The notes: a model not told the origin generated them from the sequence alone. Counted from the stretch's first letter, positions 1-10,562 are shown. The stretch is 64,000 nucleotides of DNA from Emiliania huxleyi CCMP1516 (GCF_000372725.1 NW_005199443.1:1-64000); one strand, 5' to 3'. Translations and numbers: made by a program.

Positions 1-396
1 GGCGTCATCGAGCTTGCGGACCAGAGCGAGCGCCACCGCCTCGACCAGCGACGCCTTGTGACCCGGATCCGCGGCTTCTGCGGGCCGCAGCGGGCGCGCT
101 GTCGGTTTGGGCGGCGGAGAGCGGCGAGGGGAGAGCGGGGCGGCGCGGACCGAAGGCGGCGGGGAGCACGGTGACCAGGTGGTCATGCACCTCCTCACAC
201 TCCATCACCGCGGCGATGGACGTGGCGTCCGCCTGCTTGACCAAGTCGTCCTCGACGCGGCCCCGTTCACAGAGCGCCTCCTGTGCGGCGGCGGGACGGC
301 GACGTGGAGAGGCCGCGGTGAGGCGGCGGAAGAGACGGCGGTGTGAAATTTGACCTGGATCGCGGCGACGAAGGCGTTTGGCTCTACGTTTTCCAT
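1..396 (-). CDS. Unknown protein, N-terminal part, runs off left edge
   Basis: Spliced gene on the minus strand, cut by the window edge. Exon 1 starts at an ATG at 396 and encodes MENVEPNAFVAAIQ, followed by a GT donor at 354. A CAG acceptor before 280 restores the frame and gives a charged, helical stretch with EALCERGRVEDDLV near its start and VMECEEVHDHLVTVLP near its end. A third open stretch at about 80-1 (ASLVEAVALALVRKLDD) continues in a compatible style. The composition is unlike the random frames around it, and the phase-0 GT-AG join is clean. I do not recognise the family. The junction between exons 2 and 3 is not fixed; a GC donor near 163 is possible. Confidence 0.5.
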
Positions 397-472
397 GGCG
401 AAGGACGGGCGGTGCCAGCAACGACCACCGGCAACGACCAGGCGGCAGCGAAAAAGAATTCTTCGCGATTGT

Positions 473-602
473 GCAGGTGGGGACCTACCTACCTTGTCCT
501 CCTCCCATCCCTCGTTTGGCTTGCTTGTTTTCTTTCTTTCTTTGCCCGCACTCACGGACAAAACAAACAAATTGTTTGGTATTGCTAAAAATCTCTCTCT
601 TA
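473..602 (+). repeat. Diverged LINE-like 3' end plus GTTTGGTATTGC repeat
   Basis: Positions 490-545 match the 3' end of the retroposon family described at 54,044-54,538: a CCTCCCATCCCTC core, a T/G-rich stretch and a TTTC tail. The stretch 473-528 also matches, inverted, 9,925-9,975 (shared GGTCCCCACCTGCAC). Right after the tail, 574-600 holds GTTTGGTATTGCTAAAAATC, which recurs inverted at 56,561-56,587 and, diverged, at 6,411-6,437. These are old retroposon remnants. Confidence 0.5.
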
Positions 603-2033
603 CGGACTCCATACCCGAAAGAAAGAGGCTCGGACGCCTCGCTGAGGGAGGGTGTAGAGGATGTAGAGTGTACTCGAGTAGAGCGCTGTAGAGCTGTAGA
701 GATGTAGAGTGCTGGAGAGCGCTGTAGAGCTGTAGAGCTCTACATCCGCCGCGGGACGAACTGCCTCCGTTGTAGAGCGATGTAGAGGCTCTCTACTGGC
801 GAGTCGAGGCACACGCACGCTCTCTCGAGGTCTCTTGGAGCAGAGCCCCGGCGAGTCCTCGAAAGAGCCACAATGGGTCCTCGGAGAGGGTACCCTGGGC
901 GGGGCCTCTATTCGCCAGGGCTCTATACAACGTGAAGAGCCCTCCATCTCCCCTGCCTGCATGCCAGGGTCGCCCAGCCACGCCTTTCCAGCGCTCGCTC
1001 ACGGCTGCGGAGCACGACGCACAGCGACGGTGGGGTCGCGCGCGGGTGGGTTTGTGCGGCGGAGGGGAGGGGGAGTTAGGGGGGGGAAGGGGGAGAGGGG
1101 GGTGGGGGGTCTATGAGAGGTTGAGGTGTTCACAGAGCGTTGACTCGCAGAACGAGTCCGTGGGCCCCCCGGAGCCCGGTTTCGGGTTTGGACGAGTCAC
1201 GAGTGCGCGACGCGGGCGAACCGCTCTCAATATGGCCGGGTAGCTCGCGCTGCCGGCGGGGTTGGTTGGGGAAGACTGGCACGGGGGAAAGCCGGCCTCG
1301 GGACGGAGAGGGGTTGCCCCGGAGATAGGGCCAACGGGCGGCCCCAGCCCGCAGCCGCCCAGGGGGGTTCTCGAGGGGGGTCCGTTGGCATGGTGTCGTC
1401 CCCCGCCCCGCATGTTGTCGTCCCGCCCACTCGGCAGCGTTAGAGCCTCTGTCACCCTGCCTGCCACGAACGAGCAGCTGGCTAGCCCATTGTTTGTGTT
1501 CCCATTGTTTGTGTTGTCACGTGTGGCGACGTGTCGAGACGTGGGGCGTGCGCGGCAGCCCGTGCGCACGTGGGCGGCACCACAGCTGGCCGCTGATTTC
1601 GTCTTTGTGGCCACCGCGGACTCGCCCGAGGACGGTCGCCACCAGCATGTGCACGTGCTCGAGCCTCGACGGCTCGCGGCCATCACGCCGCGCGCCCCCG
1701 CCCTGGGGGCCGTGCCGCGTGGGTCTCACAAAACTCACGTAGAGCCGTACCGGAACAGAGAGGCCACCACACGTGTAGACCAAGATGAAAAAAGTCGACG
1801 TGACCACCGTGGGAGAGAGAGATACCCGCCGCCCGCCCTCCTCCTCCGCCGCCGCCCCGTGCTCCCTGAGCCACTCCCGCGAGCGCAAGTCCGCCTGCCT
1901 CACGGTGGCGTCCGGGTCGAGACGCCGCCGCCTCCGCTGCGCGACGCCGAGGGCGGGGCGGCGTGGGGCTGACGCCTCAGTCAGCCGGGCGGGGTGCCAG
2001 ATGCGCGCGTCATGTCCTGCTCTCAGCGGCTCT
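603..2033. other. No gene recognised; GTAGAG-rich short repeat at 655-790
   Basis: No convincing coding region on either strand; the open frames here are arginine-rich products of GC bias. The segment 655-790 is built of degenerate TGTAGAG/GCTGTAGAG units, a simple-sequence cluster. The rest holds GC-rich, low-complexity sequence, with a G-rich run near 1,065-1,110. Confidence 0.5.
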
Positions 2034-4118
2034 CTATGAGCGCTGGGCCGCCGCGGCCGCCGCCTTCCTTGCAGCGGCCGCCTTGGCCCTCGCAGCGGCC
2101 GCGCGCCTCGCCTTTGCGGCGGCCATCGCCGCCTCAGCTGCCGCCGTGGCCGCCTCAGCTGCCGCAAGTGCCGCGGCCGCGGCTTCCTCCTCGGCCGCGG
2201 CTTCCTCCTCCTCCGCCTCTGCCTCCTCCTCCTCCTCCTCCGCCTCCTCGGCCAAGCGCTCCGCCTCGACCATCTCAGCTAAAGCCGCTGCCTGGCTCTC
2301 CGCCGTGATGCCGAGCCGGATCCTCTCCTCGTGACAACTTTCGAGAAGCCTGATCAATCTCGCCTCCTCGGCCTTCTTTGCGGCCTCGGCTGCGGCTGCC
2401 TCTGATAGCACCTCGACACCCTCTGATCGCGCCTCTGCACCCTCCGCCGGCGCCTCGGGCTCCTGCGACGGCCCAACGCCGCCGCTCCCGCCGCCCTTCT
2501 TCTTCTTCTTGCCCTTCTTGCCCTTGCCGCGCTTCTCCGCCTCCTCCTCCGCCAGCAGCTCCTCGGCATGCCGCGCCGCCTCCGCCTCCGCCACCGCCCT
2601 CTCCGCCGCCCTCTCCGCCGCCCTCTCCGCCGCCTCCGCAGCCCTCGCCGCCTCCTTCGCCACCGCCTCGGCCGCTGCCTTGGCCGCCGCATGCTCCTCG
2701 AAGGCGCGCACGCACTCGGCGCTGCCCGCCTCCTTGGCAAGCTGCAGCGCTGTGCAGCCAGCCGCCACGCGCAGTTCCGTGTCGGCGCCCGCCCGCAGCA
2801 GGCAGTGGAGAGGGGCGGGGTGGTTCTGGTAGGCGGCGAATATCAGCGCAGTGAGGCCGGTATTGTTCTGCTGGTTGATCTCCGCCCCATGCCGCAGCAG
2901 CAGCTCGACCACCCGCTCGTGGCCGTAGATGGCAGCGTTCATCAGCGCGGTGACGCCGTCGCTGTCCTGCAGGTTGATCTTCGCCCCGTGCCGCAGCAGC
3001 AGCTCGACCACCCGCTTGTTGCCTTGGTGGGCGGCGCTCATCAGCGCGGTGCGGCCGAGGTTGTCCACCACGTTTACCTCAGCACCGCGCTGCAGCAACA
3101 GCTCGACCACCCGCTCGTGGCCGTAGATGGCAGCGGCCATCAGCAGCGTGAGGCCAGTCGACTTGCCACACTCGTAAGTCGCGTCCACCCGCCCGCCGCC
3201 GTCGAGCCACGCCAGCACCGCCGCCTCGTCGCCTTGCCGAGCCGCCTTCGCGATCTCATAGGGGACGGCGTCCTCGCCCGTTCCGCTCTCCACGCCGCCA
3301 GAAGAGGACGCGGCAGTTTGCTTTCTCTGCGAGAGGGGCTGGTCCTCCTCGTCAGACGAGTCCGGGGGCGGCTTGTTGGTTGGTGCCGCCGCTGCCCCCT
3401 TGCCCGAGGCGGCATCGCCGTCCGCCCCTGCGCAACCCGCCTCGCCGATCTCCTCGGAAACCGGCCCGCTGCTGCCGCCCTCGCCGCCCGAAGCGCTGCC
3501 TGCCCCCGCGCCGCCCGCCTCGACCGCCGCCGCGTCGCGCCTCTCCGCCGCCACCTCGCCGAGAAACGTCTTGACAGCCGCGACGCACTCGGTGTGGCCC
3601 TTCTCTTTGGCAAGCTGCAGCGCCGTCTTGCCCGCCGCAGTGCGCAGCGCCATGTCTGCGCCCGCCCGCAGCAGCCGGAGCAGAACGGCAGGGCGGCCGT
3701 TGTCAGCGGCGGACGTGAGCGCAGTGTGGCCGTCGCAGTCCCGCAGGTCGACCTCTGCGCCGTGCCGAAGAAGCAGCTCGACCGCTTGCTGGTCCTTGAT
3801 AGCGGCGTACATCAGCGCGGTGCTGCCGTAGCTGTTCTGCAGGTTGATCTCCGCGCCATACTGCAGCAGCGTCTCGACCACCCACTCGCGGCCTTCCTGC
3901 ACGTGCAGATGGCTGTTGAGGGCGGCGGCAGTCAGCGCCGTAATGCCGATGCTGTTTTGTGCGTCCACCTTCGCGCCGCCCTTCAGCAGAAGTTCGACCA
4001 GCTGCTTGTGACCGTTGGCGGCGGCGATCAGCAGGAGCGTCCAGCCACTCACACCGCCACGCACGCACGTCGCGTCAACCCACCCGTCCCCGGCGAGCCA
4101 CGTCTGCACCACGCCCAC
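2034..4118 (-). CDS. Ankyrin-repeat protein with Ala-rich coiled tail
   Basis: Long open frame of about 690 residues. The N-terminal third carries about five ankyrin repeats (signatures such as GWTLLLIAAANGHKQLVELL and GHTALTSAADNGRPAVL). An acidic low-complexity linker follows, containing a DSSDEEDQPLSQRK stretch. A second block of about five repeats (GLTLLMAAAIYGHERVVELL and relatives) comes next. The C-terminal 200 residues are almost all Ala, Glu, Arg and Lys, with a Lys-rich patch (KRGKGKKGKKKKK), and should form a long helix or coiled coil. Ankyrin blocks are protein-interaction scaffolds; no enzymatic domain is visible. The two blocks look like an internal duplication. No in-frame ATG lies before the first repeat: the frame stays open to about 4,240, so the true start is probably in an upstream exon. 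Confidence 0.85.
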   Translation of the reverse strand: MGVVQTWLAGDGWVDATCVRGGVSGWTLLLIAAANGHKQLVELLLKGGAKVDAQNSIGITALTAAALNSHLHVQEGREWVVETLLQYGAEINLQNSYGSTALMYAAIKDQQAVELLLRHGAEVDLRDCDGHTALTSAADNGRPAVLLRLLRAGADMALRTAAGKTALQLAKEKGHTECVAAVKTFLGEVAAERRDAAAVEAGGAGAGSASGGEGGSSGPVSEEIGEAGCAGADGDAASGKGAAAAPTNKPPPDSSDEEDQPLSQRKQTAASSSGGVESGTGEDAVPYEIAKAARQGDEAAVLAWLDGGGRVDATYECGKSTGLTLLMAAAIYGHERVVELLLQRGAEVNVVDNLGRTALMSAAHQGNKRVVELLLRHGAKINLQDSDGVTALMNAAIYGHERVVELLLRHGAEINQQNNTGLTALIFAAYQNHPAPLHCLLRAGADTELRVAAGCTALQLAKEAGSAECVRAFEEHAAAKAAAEAVAKEAARAAEAAERAAERAAERAVAEAEAARHAEELLAEEEAEKRGKGKKGKKKKKGGGSGGVGPSQEPEAPAEGAEARSEGVEVLSEAAAAEAAKKAEEARLIRLLESCHEERIRLGITAESQAAALAEMVEAERLAEEAEEEEEEAEAEEEEAAAEEEAAAAALAAAEAATAAAEAAMAAAKARRAAAARAKAAAARKAAAAAAQRS

Positions 4119-4239
4119 CTTGCCGACCGCCGCCGCGGCTTGGATCTTTTTCGGCAGCGCGAGCGGCGCAGCCTGTGGCGTCGTTGAAGCGTGTCCGCGC
4201 CGGGAGGCGGCTGAGCCATCCGGTTGGAGTTGACAGCCG

Positions 4240-5400
4240 AACTATGCCCGAAGCAGGTGTTTCTTTTAATGGGTGTGCCGGGGCGTGTGGCATGTCTGAA
4301 CGGACTCGTGAGGGGCGCCTGCCAACCTCGCTTCGTCGAAGCGGCGCTCGGTACCCACACCCACCCCGCCGCATTCGTCGCCGGCGCGCGACACGTTCCC
4401 GTCGGCTGGACTGCCCTCGTCGAGTGCGCGTCGCCAACCAAGGCGGAACGCACTCAGGGACAGTGCCGGCGGGACGCGGCTCGAGAGGCGGCTCCCGCGG
4501 AGGCACGGCTGGCACCCGTGGCGCGGGGCTCGTCTTCGGAAAGACCAGGATCGCTCTACTGGCAAACTTCTGGCTGACACGCGCGCCCGGTCGAGCCTCC
4601 GGCGGGCGCGCTGCGGTCGCACGCCTACCCAAGTCATATGCCACGGCGTGCGATCTAGATTCAGCACACGCACCTCTGCTCGCTGATGCTCATCCAATGA
4701 ATTGTCCGTCACCCAGATGAGTGCGAGTTAGGGCTAGCCGCTGGCGGGTAGCCCGAGAGGAGAGCGTCCATAGACACCTCACAAGACCCCACACACGGTC
4801 TCGTCCGTGCCTTGCGGCCGGCGACGAGATTGCTAGAGGCGGAGCAAGCCTGCTCTAGTCTCACACGTTCGCCCCTGTCGCCTGTCTGTGTTGTTGTGCT
4901 GTTGTTTGTCTCTTGGCACCTTGGAGTGCTGGGGGGGGCGACAGGGGGGACGTGGCCTGAGGTCTCTGTCAGAACATCTGTGGGAGCTCCACAAACCAGG
5001 TTCGAACACCCAGGTGCGCAGGGACATCGCGACTCTGCCCGCTCGCTCGACCCTTTTGCCGCGAGAGGGCGCCGGCCGCGTGTAAGAGGTGGCTGGCGCC
5101 CTGAGGCGGCAATTGGTGGCGTGGCTGGGGAGTGCGGAACGCTACTGGCGGCGTGACAGGGCCTCTCTCCGCTGCGTGTGCCGCCCATCGGCACGCGGGT
5201 GCGCAGACATCGCGACTCTGCCCGCTCGCTCGACCCTTTTGCCGCGAGAGGGCGCCGGCCGCGTGTAAGAGGTGGCTGGCGGCCTGGCGCCCTGAGGCGG
5301 CATTTGGTGGGGTCAGCGTGCGGTGCTGAGTCTTACTCGTCGGCGCTGGGGCCAGATCCCAGCGCAGAACCCTGCAACGCTGGCATATACACAACAAGAC
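4240..5400. other. Subtelomere-like stretch without a gene
   Basis: No supported coding region. It contains the duplicated unit annotated separately and leads into the telomere-type repeat. Short T/G stretches (about 4,880-4,915) are the only low-GC part. Confidence 0.45.
5023..5311 (+). repeat. Direct duplication, about 95 bp, 184-bp spacing
   Basis: The segment starting ACATCGCGACTCTGCCCGCT at 5,024 recurs at 5,207 and stays nearly identical for about 95 bases (through AAGAGGTGGCTGGC and a GGCGGCA-TTGGTGG end). Both copies are preceded by GGTGCGCAG. The spacing of about 184 bp, next to a telomeric tract, is typical of subtelomeric tandem repeats. Confidence 0.85.
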
Positions 5401-5402
5401 TG

Positions 5403-5470
5403 ACCCTGACCCTAACCCTAACCCTAACCCTAACCCTAACCCTCTAACCCTAATAACCCTAACCTAACCC
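5403..5470 (+). repeat. Interstitial telomere-type (CCCTAA)n tract
   Basis: About ten units of CCCTAA with a few variants (CCCTGA, a CCCTCTAA, a TAATAACCC). On the plus strand CCCTAA runs toward a left-hand chromosome end, yet 5.4 kb of sequence with genes lies to its left, so the tract is interstitial here. TTAGGG-type telomeres are widespread in eukaryotes, including many algae. Confidence 0.9.
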
Positions 5471-6800
5471 ACCCCCCAACTCTCCACACCGCAAATTTGA
5501 GAGATCTTGATGAAAATCAGGCCCGACTGCAAATTTCTTCAAAATTTTCGCAGGCGCTCCGCGCCTGCAGATTTTGAAATCAATTCGACAAAATTGGTAC
5601 CTGGCCCAAGGCAGTGTGGGGGTAGATGGGAAGTGCGGAGATGGGAGGCAACGCGCCTGTTTGATGGCCGCACGAGGCAAAGTTGGGCGCTCCGAGCGTC
5701 TTCTCGGCGAGAACGAGCGGGCTGTGCATCGTCGGGGGGGTGACTGAGAGGGAGGTGGTCGTACGCTCACTTTGTCGGCCGCGCGCGAGGAGAATACGGG
5801 GTGTGAGGCGCGCAGGAGGCGAGGGTGGGCGCGCCGGCGGTCGAGCCACCGAAGAATTCGACGTGGCGCAGCTCCGCGCCGGCGGGGACGACAGAGCACA
5901 TGATGTCGGCGGCGCTCACGCGACGAGGGAGAGCCGCAGGAGCCCTCTGTGGAGCAGGCGCGCGAAAGCAGCGATGAGTGGCGCTTCGATCAGCCACCTA
6001 TGGGCGGTCACCGGGGTTGCGGTCAAGCTCGCGACGGGGTGAATCTGGTGCGTCTCGTATCACTGGTGGGCATGCTGCTGTGCTCAAAAAGAGGCAAAAA
6101 ACTCGGCTGCTACCTTGAGTGTCAGCTTTCTCGACACACCGTTCTCGGCCCGGCCGGAAAGCTGGCTGGTGGTCGCGCGCAGCGCGTCGGCGCGGCTCCG
6201 ACTGGTCGGGCACCTCGGCTGGGTCCATCGGCAAGAGGCCCGCGCCGTCGGCCAGCCCCGCGAGCGCATGGGCGGCCGGCGCGAGCGGAGGACCGCGGCC
6301 GAGATCTCGCTGTCTTCGCACGAAAATCACAAGGCGCCAAGGGGGGGGTGTCAAGTATGTTACATCATAGTGAACAGGGCTCCAGGACCCAAATCATGTG
6401 TGAGTGTTCGAGTTGTTTGGTATTCAAAATCTCGCTCAGCTTGAACGTGGTGGGGGCGCACCCGACGAGTCTCGTGAGCCCTCCTTTTGGGTGGGGCCAG
6501 TTTCGCGGGCCAGCGCGCAGCGGCGGTGGAGAAGGACTCGCACAAAGGGTTTTGCTTCCGGTGTGAGTCAGGCAGTCACAGTGTTCTGACAGTGAGTAAA
6601 GCACAACAGCAGTCAACTGTCAAGCTCAGACCACAGACGTCTCAGTGTTTTGCCGTTTTATTCCCGTTTTATTTATTTAGGTGCCGAGATATGCACAATG
6701 CAGGGGATACATGCACACTGGTGTACATGATGTGTACTCGAATATGACTATGAGGTATGACGTAACACGTATGTGACTGAGTTGTGCGCTAAAGAAACTT
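5471..6800. other. No gene recognised; inverted repeat at 5,537-5,578
   Basis: No supported coding region. The segment 5,537-5,578 can fold: TTCAAAAT and GCAGGCGC on the left pair with GCGCCTGC and ATTTTGAA on the right around a TCC loop. An A/T-rich stretch at 6,650-6,790 contains GTTTTATTTATTTA, resembling the TTTA tails at 9,901-9,920 and 32,436-32,455. Confidence 0.4.
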
Positions 6801-7265
6801 CCCCAAGTCGGCGCATTGAGGAGGCCAGGCAAGCTCCCACCAGTCCTCAGCAGTGACGACGAGCAAGCTGCGGACGTCGACTCTCGAGCGAGGGTGCCGC
6901 CGCCACCGCAAGCTGACGAAGCTGTGCGGTTAAGCGGGAGCAAGCTGCGGCTGCGGAGGAGGCTGACGCAGCTCGATGGGCCGAGTACGGCCGCCGCGAG
7001 GCTGCGGCTCGAGCGGACGTGAAGCGCGAGGTCGCTGGACGCCGTGAGCGAGAGGCACAGGACGGGGTGGAGGCAGTCGCAGTCTCAGTAAACCGACGGG
7101 CGAGACTGCCGCGCCCGGCAGGTTCGTAATCACGGAGGAGCAGAAGCCCTGCCCTGCGTGCAGCCACTGCGTCATCATCAACCGCAGACTGCAGTCCAAC
7201 ATCCTTCACTGCGGCCAAGCGCAATTTTGCTGGGACTGCGGGGCGATCATCGGTTCCGCCCGGAC
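6800..7265 (+). pseudogene. RBR/IBR-type zinc finger gene, C-terminal remnant
   Basis: Frame 7,095-7,262 encodes GRFVITEEQKPCPACSHCV and then LHCGQAQFCWDCGAIIG. The CPxC...C...HC...FCWDCG spacing is that of an IBR/RING2 zinc module in RBR-type E3 ubiquitin ligases. Upstream, 6,930-7,085 encodes a strongly helical charged stretch (REQAAAAEEADAARWAEYG and on), and 6,800-6,915 an acidic stretch (SSDDEQAADVDSRARV). These three pieces lie in different frames with no clear splice sites between them, so I read a decayed gene or one with sequence errors. It converges on, and slightly overlaps, the GH43 gene. Ubiquitin-transfer activity is doubtful because the other RBR fingers are not seen. Confidence 0.5.
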
Positions 7266-8686
7266 GACGCGCTCCGCCGCTTCCTTTGCAGGCCAGCGAG
7301 CAATGTGCGGTTGGCGCGGCGCGCGGCGCCGCGCGCCAGCCACTCGCAGCACTTTTTGCCGCACTTCTGCGGGTCGCACGACCTGCGGCAAACGGCACCG
7401 CATCGGCGTGCCGCGCCTTCCTCGTGATCGCGCCGCCGCCGGGCGCCGGGGCTTACCTTTAGGCGTTCCACCGAGCTGTTGTGCCAACCACACGCAGCCA
7501 GCGGGTCGGAGCCGTCGGGCGGCGTGACGAAAGGCGAGCACTCCTCGTCGAGCCGCCACTCGCTCGCCCAGCGCACGAGCACGCGCGACGCGTCGAGCGG
7601 GTCGACGTACAGCGGCAGCCACACGTATCGTCCAAAGTGCGCCTTGAGCGTGTCCCACCGGTCTGCCACGTAGACGAACTGGGGCAGCCGCGCGCATGCC
7701 GCCGCCGCCGCCGGCGCTGCTGGCGCGGCGCGCGGCGCGTGCCGGCGCACGCACGCCGTGTGCGCTGGGTTGGGCAACACGAACGTGCACTGGCTGCCAA
7801 AGGCCCACGCGCCCGGCTGCGCGGGCGGCGCGTTGCCCGGCATGCGCGGCTCGGGCATGGGCGGCGCGAGCTCAGAGCCGTTGAAAGCGCCGAGTGGCGA
7901 CGAGGCGCGGTGCAGTCGGACCGGCGCCGGCCGCCAGCCGTTGGTGCCGCCCGTCCAGAGGTAGTATGTGCCATCGCCGTTGTTGCCGGCGGCGCTGCGC
8001 GCGACGGACGGTGGCGCAAAGAAGACCGCAGGCGCCTCGTGGTGCGCACTGACGAAGATCTGCGTGTCAGAGCCGTCGACCGTGTCGGCGCAGTCGTCAC
8101 TCAGCCGCATCGCGTGGAATCCGAGCCGTCGGTCGCGCACCGGGTACACCTGCGTGCGCCAGTAGACGTACGTCGCGCCGTCGCGCGGGTCCTGGAAGAG
8201 CGTGGCATCCGCGTACTGGTAGAGCTTACGCGGCCCGAGGTGGCGGAAATGTCGCACGAGCCGCCACGGGCCCGCCGGTGCGTCGGCGCGCAGCACGGCG
8301 AGCGCTTGCGGCTCGTTCCGCGGCGCCGTGCCGCGCACCCACATCACGTAGTCGCGCCTGGCGGTGCAGCGCACCACCTTGGGCCGCTCGAGGAGCAGCC
8401 CATTCCGCGTGTATCGCGGGTTGGTGTCGTTGAACGCTGGCACGACGAGGCCTTCGAAGCGCCACGCATAGAGGTCCGATGAACTGTATGCGTTGATACC
8501 GCCGTCGCGACAGTTCCACAGCTTGCACGGGTGGCCCTGGCGCTGGCTGCCGTACCACCAGATCCGACCGTCGGTGTCGAGCATGAGGCCGGCGCCGTGA
8601 GCGTCGATCGGCGTTCCGGCGGTGTCGAGCCATTGCGCGCCTGGGCGTATCGATGGTGCCATCGCCGCGGCGTGTGCTGGTGCCAT
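7247..8686 (-). CDS. GH43-like five-bladed beta-propeller glycosidase
   Basis: Starts at an ATG at 8,686. The N-terminal signature WLDTAGTPIDAHGAGLMLD followed by DGRIWWYGS is the first blade seen in exo-beta-1,3-galactanase-type GH43 enzymes (compare the family's D-x-G-x-PIQAHGG ... YYWYGE). Further blade motifs follow: INAYSSSDLYAWRFEGLVV, YVMWVRGTA, and YYLWTGGTNGW near residue 240. Likely role: hydrolysis of galactan side chains of arabinogalactan-like or mucilage polysaccharides. The main exon ends at 7,457 with a canonical GTAAGC donor after residue 410; a short last exon begins after a CAG near 7,390 and ends at or near 7,247. No signal peptide is visible, so an upstream exon could be missing. 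Confidence 0.75.
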   Translation of the reverse strand: MAPAHAAAMAPSIRPGAQWLDTAGTPIDAHGAGLMLDTDGRIWWYGSQRQGHPCKLWNCRDGGINAYSSSDLYAWRFEGLVVPAFNDTNPRYTRNGLLLERPKVVRCTARRDYVMWVRGTAPRNEPQALAVLRADAPAGPWRLVRHFRHLGPRKLYQYADATLFQDPRDGATYVYWRTQVYPVRDRRLGFHAMRLSDDCADTVDGSDTQIFVSAHHEAPAVFFAPPSVARSAAGNNGDGTYYLWTGGTNGWRPAPVRLHRASSPLGAFNGSELAPPMPEPRMPGNAPPAQPGAWAFGSQCTFVLPNPAHTACVRRHAPRAAPAAPAAAAACARLPQFVYVADRWDTLKAHFGRYVWLPLYVDPLDASRVLVRWASEWRLDEECSPFVTPPDGSDPLAACGWHNSSVERLKVSPGARRRRDHEEGAARRCGAVCRRSCDPQKCGKKCCEWLARGAARRANRTLLAGLQRKRRSASSGRNR

Positions 8687-8699
8687 CGCCTAATCGTCA

Positions 8700-9365
8700 A
8701 TGGCCTTCGTGCGAGTGCTTCGTGCGAGTGCTTCGTGCGAGTGTTGCTTCGGGGTGCGATTGTCGGCGTGAATGACAGAATGAGCGCGGTCCTTCTAGGT
8801 CCGCGGGTAGTCTCTTGGGCTGTCGCAGGTTTTCGCACACCCTCTCTTTTGTTTTACTTTTTTCTCCTTAAAACTGCGTGGAAATCCTCCCGGGAAAACT
8901 GCGTGGAAATCCTCAAATTTTGGGCTCTGAGCCGAGTCTGGGGCAGACAGACCTCCTGCGACATGGCGCCTGTGCATGTTCCGCGTGCCCGCCCGCCAAG
9001 GCTGGTGCCAAGGCCTAATCAACTGCCAAGGCTGGCGCCAGAAGAAAGAAAGAAAGAATTTTTCAACAAAAGGCGGTCGCACGACACGATTCACGCGACA
9101 GGTGAGGCGCGGGCGACGGCTTCCTCAGAAGCCGTCGCCCGCACCACAGGAGCAGTCACACCACTCCCACTCCGGCGCCCACCCACTCCCCAACCCGACA
9201 TCCCCACCCCACCCCACAACCCCGCCCCACCCCGACCCGAGCAACCCCGCCCCGCCCCGCCCCGACCCGATCCACCCCGCCCCGCCCCGCCCCGCCCCCC
9301 CCACCGGACCAACCCGCGAGCCGCTCCCGGCTTCGCCCCCCGCCCAAGCCCCACCCGCGCCTGCT
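8700..9365. other. No gene; CCCCGCCC-rich low-complexity tract
   Basis: The segment 9,180-9,320 is almost pure C/A/G (CCCCGCCCCACCCCGACCC type), a low-complexity polypyrimidine tract. No coding region is supported. Confidence 0.5.
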
Positions 9366-9897
9366 TAAAGAAAACAGACAACCCAAGGGAGGGATGGGAG
9401 AACGGCACGCCGCCACCACACAGGGATTTAAGGAGAGGAGTGTGATGCGCTAGCCGTCGCCTCTCGCCGCTTCTCGCTGCAACCTTCATGCCACCTCGCG
9501 GCCGTCCCACTCTCGTCGTTCTCTCCCTTGTCACTTCCTCCTCTGTCGCGTCGTTCTCTTCTGCCTCGTCCTGCGACGCCGCCGCCTGCCGGTCCCTTGT
9601 TCTCGCGGCTTCTTTCGCCTTTCGGCGCAACTCCGTCCTCCTCGCGGCGTATCCTGGCCCCTCGAGTCTATCGAGCTCCCCTCGCGCAAGGACCACATTT
9701 CTGACTCCCACTCCGATCATTTGCCTCCAGGTCATGTTGTTGCTCAGGTCCACTCTCTCTTCGAACACTCGTGCCTCTACGGATGATGCCGGCGCTGGAG
9801 TCCCCTTCGGATGCATCGTGACATCTGACAACTGAATTTCCACTGGTTCGTCCTCCTCTGAGTCATCTTCCCCGTCCTCCTTCCGCTCGGCTCTTCG
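9366..9897 (-). mobile_element. LINE-like retroposon copy with ORF remnant
   Basis: Longest copy of a dispersed family. On the minus strand it encodes an acidic stretch (EDGEDDSEEDEPVEIQLSDV), then MTWRQMIGVGVRNVVLARG, a basic helix (RRTELRRKAKEAARTRDRQ) and GRPRGGMK. The same peptide is encoded at 54,081-54,370 with very few changes. After the ORF come the family's 3' sequence (ACCACACAGGG, GGGAGGGATGGGAG in the reverse sense) and a TTTCTTT end. Compared with the 54-kb copy it lacks about 45 bases before the 3' end. I do not recognise the encoded protein; a C-terminal end of a LINE ORF is my inference. Confidence 0.7.
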
Positions 9898-9990
9898 CCA
9901 ATAAATAAATAAATAAAACGGGCACGCCAAACGAGGGGTGGGAGAGGGACAGGGTCCCCACCTGCACGAGCAGGATCTTGGAAGGACGAT
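9898..9990 (-). repeat. Retroposon 3' end with (TTTA)n tail
   Basis: Read on the minus strand: GGTCCCCACCTGCAC is on the far side, then CCCTCTCCCACCCCTCGTTTGG and a TTTATTTATTTATT tail at 9,901-9,920. The part before the tail matches 490-540 and, less well, the 3' ends of the TTTC-tailed family, so this looks like a sister subfamily with a different simple-repeat tail. Confidence 0.45.
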
Positions 9991-10495
<505 letters not shown>

Positions 10496-10562
10496 TGCGC
10501 CAGGGCCAACTCAAGTGCCCGAAGGAATTTTTTTGGGCACCCTACCTGTGTCGTTCGCCAAC

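Noticed and set aside
2568-4187. Plus-strand frame of 539 codons opposite the ankyrin gene
   Set aside because: Its repeats are the antisense of ankyrin repeats, not an independent protein.
5949-6566. Plus-strand frame of 205 codons
   Set aside because: No motif, no homology recognised, biased composition; likely noncoding.
8976-9445. Pro/Arg-rich open frames
   Set aside because: Produced by a CCCCGCCC low-complexity tract; no conserved protein feature.
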